DNA from: Pigoraptor vietnamica
Taxonomy: Eukaryota; Opisthokonta; Filasterea
DNA: 10,420 nt
NCBI GenBank assembly: GCA_943704525.1
Contig: CALSCQ010001928.1
Coordinates: forward strand, 1-10,420
Reading direction: 5' to 3'
Shown: piece by piece, positions 8,724 to 10,420 of the stretch
Numbering within the stretch: position 1 is the stretch's first letter
Layout of the letters: every line of letters begins with the position of its first letter
Made by a program: the position numbers and the translations under genes
Notes under the pieces: generated by a model
Databases searched by the model: none
Seen by the model: the letters and a program-made list of their open reading frames with translations, nothing else
Told to the model about the DNA's origin: nothing

Positions 8724-9149
8724 CGCGCACGGACGTGTGGGTGTGTGTGCGTGCGTGTGTATGTGCGTGCACTGTATAGGCGACTATGCGGCTTGGGAAA
8801 AGAGTACTGAGCGTGTTTTGCGGGCAAATGTCGTCATGTATGTCCTTGTAGCGATTCGCCTGTGCCGTGCGGCCACCTGTTTTCGACGTATGTTGTTCTT
8901 AGTAGCCGCGCAACGCAGACCAACGAAATCTCGGGATGTCCATGCGCGTGGAGCGGTCGTCCGTCGACCAGGTGAAGGCGCGCCTCGAGTCACTCAAGCG
9001 GAAGCGAGAGGAAGAAAAGGAAGAGTTTAGTGGGTATACAGCGCTGTCATGCGTGTGCATGTGGCGTGTGTGTGTGTGCATGTCGGCGTGTGTAATGTAC
9101 ATGTGGGTGTGTGTGTGTGTGCACGTGGGCGTGCGTATGCGCGTTAGTG

Positions 9150-9183
<34 letters not shown>

Positions 9184-9470
9184 GACTCTAGGCACGAACA
9201 CACGCGAATGGGCGTGTGGGTGCGTTGCGCTTGCGCGTTTACATGCATTGTATTTCAACTGTGTTTTCTCTTTCTGTTACTCAACGGCTGTGTGCTGCAG
9301 ATTTTGAGGCTCGGCTGGACGCGCGCAAAGAGGAGGAAGAGCGGCGAAAAATTCAGCGAAAAGAGCACCGAGAAGCGAAGAAAAAGGAGGCGGCGGAGCA
9401 GGCGGAGGCGGACATTGACCCCGAGCTTGCCGCCGTTATGGGCTTTAACGGCTTTGGGCCCAAAAAGTAA
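7713..9470 (+). CDS. ZMAT2: ZMAT2/Snu23, U4/U6.U5 tri-snRNP zinc-finger protein, 203 aa
   Basis: Exons: 7713-7727, 7841-7926, 8025-8109, 8444-8588, 8919-9029, 9301-9470 (stop TAA 9468-9470). They splice in frame to 203 residues, close to the 199 of human ZMAT2. Landmarks in order: [17 protein letters not shown] (9-25), [20 protein letters not shown] (52-71), and a U1-type zinc finger with C89, C92, H105 and H111 in YYCKVCDC...[23 protein letters not shown] follows, then a charged Glu/Lys/Arg helix, and finally the [10 protein letters not shown] signature (190-199). The family joins the spliceosome as part of the tri-snRNP/B complex, near the U6-5' splice site helix, and leaves during activation. 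The first coding exon is only 15 nt (MSQHP); I chose it because it is the only nearby ATG with a good donor in frame. Introns 4 and 5 carry long GT repeats. The gene is tail-to-tail with ITPA. Confidence 0.95.
8110..8443 (+). other. ZMAT2 intron 3 with degenerate repeats
   Basis: This 334-nt intron runs gtgcgccctc ... gtgtgtag. Its last 100 nt carry three copies of a 16-nt motif CCYTGGRCYATKGYTG at 8341-8356, 8398-8413 and 8421-8436, with TTGCTTATTG between copies. No RNA gene is recognisable. Confidence 0.7.
8341..8436 (+). repeat. Imperfect 16-nt repeat, three copies
   Basis: The copies are CCCTGGGCTATGGCTG (8341), CCTTGGGCCATTGTTG (8398) and CCTTGGACCATGGCTG (8421). Spacing is 57 and 23 nt, so this is a decayed tandem array inside a ZMAT2 intron. 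Confidence 0.65.
8671..8731 (+). repeat. (GT)n microsatellite in ZMAT2 intron 4, alternating purine-pyrimidine
   Basis: An uninterrupted GT run of about 23 units (8673-8719) is flanked by GCG and GCGTGCGCGCACG. Strict purine-pyrimidine alternation therefore runs for about 61 nt. Such sequence readily forms Z-DNA, and in the transcript it is a UG repeat. Intron 4 spans 8589-8918; the rest of it holds nothing I recognise. Confidence 0.95.
9065..9182 (+). repeat. Three GT-repeat tracts in ZMAT2 intron 5
   Basis: GT runs lie at about 9065-9078, 9106-9121 and 9153-9182, separated by GT-rich but imperfect sequence. They fill the first half of the 271-nt intron 9030-9300. They are on the same strand as the intron 4 tract, so all are UG in the ZMAT2 pre-mRNA. 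Confidence 0.9.
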
Positions 9471-9535
9471 ACAAACATTCGCCCTGACTATCGTGCGCAA
9501 GTCGTGCGTGCGTGTGTATGCGCGTGCGTGTATGT

Positions 9536-9575
<40 letters not shown>

Positions 9576-9672
9576 TGTGTGTATGTTTGTGAGAATGTGT
9601 GTGTGCGCACGTTTGTATCGGCCCTTGTGCGTGGTGTGCGCGGTGTGCTACAGTAATTTGCGCACATTATAT
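9471..9672. other. Tail-to-tail gap between ZMAT2 and ITPA
   Basis: Only 202 nt separate the two stop codons. The ZMAT2 stop lies in AGTAAACAAAC and the ITPA stop (minus strand) in ACTAAATATAA, both candidate poly(A) signals overlapping the stop. The middle is GT repeat. Confidence 0.7.
9537..9604 (+). repeat. (GT)n microsatellite between ZMAT2 and ITPA
   Basis: GT runs lie at about 9537-9568 and 9571-9582, then continue as ATGTTTGTGAGAATGTGTGTGTG. The tract sits between two convergent 3' ends and reads GU on the ZMAT2 side and CA on the ITPA side. Confidence 0.95.
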
Positions 9673-10234
9673 TTAGTGCATCGCAATCCCGTGCTGCTTA
9701 AAGTGGTCGCGCAGCTTTTCCAGCGCGCGATATCTGTGCGAGATTGAGTTCTTCACATCCTTGGGCATCTCCGCATATGTCTGTTGGAAGCCATCGGGCT
9801 CAAAGACGGGATCCCTGCCACCGAGGGGTCAGAAATGGACCGCCGAGCGGTGTGGGCGACACAGCAAATTTGCCGCCATGTGCGCGCGCGTGTTTTTTGC
9901 GTGCGTGAGTGTGCGTGCGTGCGTGTTTGCGTACGTGCATGTGTGCATGTGGACTGTCTACGGCAGACTAACACCCCAACACGTACCATCCAAAGTCCGG
10001 CGGACCTCGTGCAGGCACAATGCGTCCCTGCATACGCAAAAGGCAATGGTCGTGTGTGAGCCACGCCACGCGATTGTGGCCTGACAGGCTCACCCCTGTC
10101 CCCCCCCCAACAGAAGCCCACCGGCGTCACTCCACGGAACACGACAGGGTCAGCGCCGGGCCCAGAGCAGTACGCAAACGTGCAGAGGGCGTACGCCGAC
10201 TTGTCGTCGTAAGCGGCGAGGAGGTTGTTCAGCC
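9673..10234 (-). CDS. ITPA: Inosine triphosphate pyrophosphatase (ITPA/HAM1), C-terminal part; 5' exons off the window
   Basis: Three exons on the minus strand: 10234-10122, 10027-9987 and 9814-9673 (stop TAA 9675-9673), about 98 residues of the roughly 190-200 usual for the family. They read [20 protein letters not shown], then [31 protein letters not shown], then [20 protein letters not shown]. The [21 protein letters not shown] and YAEM....KN.ISHR motifs are the conserved C-terminal half of ITPases, including the SHR base-recognition segment. The enzyme hydrolyses ITP, dITP and XTP to the monophosphate and pyrophosphate, keeping deaminated purines out of DNA and RNA, normally in the cytosol. 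All junctions are in frame (phases 0 and 2). One donor is gtacgt, the only non-GTG donor found in the window. Confidence 0.93.
9882..9952 (+). repeat. GT/GCGTGC-rich tract in the last ITPA intron
   Basis: The intron between ITPA exons (9815-9986) is dominated by imperfect GCGTGC/GTGT sequence on the + strand, so it is CA/GC-rich in the ITPA transcript. It contains alternating purine-pyrimidine blocks such as tgcgcgcgcgtg. Confidence 0.8.
10100..10108 (+). repeat. Poly-C tract in an ITPA intron
   Basis: Nine C residues on the + strand, which is a G-run about 13 nt downstream of the ITPA donor at 10121 on the transcribed strand. It matches the other C-runs at the contig ends. Confidence 0.9.
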
Positions 10235-10420
10235 CTGTCCGCCAGACGCGCGCTTGCCGTGTGAACATTTGTATCACGCGACGATGCTCTAAACAATGCA
10301 CGCAAATTGCACGTATATAATTGTGCTTGTGGACATGGAATATGCAGAAGCTTGTCAAGGAGCAGTCACAGCACAACGCGCAGCCACACACCCTTGCACA
10401 CACTTCCGCACAACCCCCCC
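10235..10420 (-). other. Probable ITPA intron running off the window
   Basis: The minus-strand sequence before the ITPA exon at 10234 ends ggcggacag, a good acceptor. The preceding exon, expected to encode the IKWFLxKL segment, is not convincingly present before the poly-C contig end at 10413-10420. An AT-rich patch (gtatataattg) lies at about 10313-10323. Confidence 0.5.

Noticed and set aside
8350-9307. + strand ORFs rich in Cys-Val repeats
   Set aside because: They are translations of GT microsatellites in ZMAT2 introns.
10340-10400. Minus-strand LLLDKLL near 10350, like the WFLxKL segment expected in the missing ITPA exon
   Set aside because: An in-frame TGA sits two codons upstream with no AG between it and the match, and no good donor follows. 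It is probably chance, although sequence error near the contig end cannot be excluded.
1-10420. CRISPR arrays, insertion sequences, bacterial operons or defence islands
   Set aside because: No spaced direct repeats of that type, no transposase, and all supported genes are intron-bearing eukaryotic genes. I found no convincing previously undescribed multi-gene system.

Overview
This window reads as nuclear DNA of an intron-rich, GC-rich unicellular eukaryote. Every gene found is broken by short introns (79-334 nt) with GTG-type donors and AG acceptors, third codon positions are rich in G/C, and two tail-to-tail gene pairs share very short intergenic gaps. The long coiled-coil guanylate-binding protein, intron density and GT-rich introns would suit a free-living amoeba such as Acanthamoeba or a similar protist. 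That assignment is inference only and no marker in the window fixes it. The contig starts and ends in poly-C runs, so both ends look like assembly breaks, and both terminal genes are cut.

Layout, left to right. (1) 24-4905 (+): the 3' part of a guanylate-binding protein (GBP) gene, 18 exons. It encodes the C-terminal helical GBP region followed by roughly 480-500 residues of coiled coil; the GTPase domain lies off the left end. (2) 4906-5302: a tail-to-tail gap that holds a possible tiny gene (5100-5204, +) for a 34-residue, acid-free, presequence-like peptide. (3) 5303-7030 (-): a complete four-exon gene for a 454-residue protein joining an acidic/proline-rich N-terminus, a degenerate C2 domain and a LURP-one/tubby-like (scramblase-type) domain. 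(4) 7031-7712: a divergent promoter, AT-richer in its right part, with three CACGTG palindromes, a cluster of GTAAC motifs and a 10-bp tandem repeat. (5) 7713-9470 (+): a complete six-exon gene for ZMAT2/Snu23, the U1-type zinc-finger protein of the U4/U6.U5 tri-snRNP. (6) 9471-9672: a tail-to-tail gap filled by GT repeats. (7) 9673-10234 (-): the last three exons of inosine triphosphate pyrophosphatase (ITPA/HAM1); the 5' exons are off the right end.

The four main genes alternate in strand (+,-,+,-). They serve unrelated jobs: a membrane-remodelling GTPase, a lipid/membrane adaptor, pre-mRNA splicing, and nucleotide-pool cleaning. I see no operon-like or defence-island logic and no clearly new system. 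The most unusual items are the C2-LURP-one fusion with its Ca2+-ligand positions lost, the candidate mitochondrial microprotein, the GTGCG donor habit with AG|GTG repeated at both ends of several introns, a TAAAY motif just after every stop codon, and an apparent excess of CACGTG.
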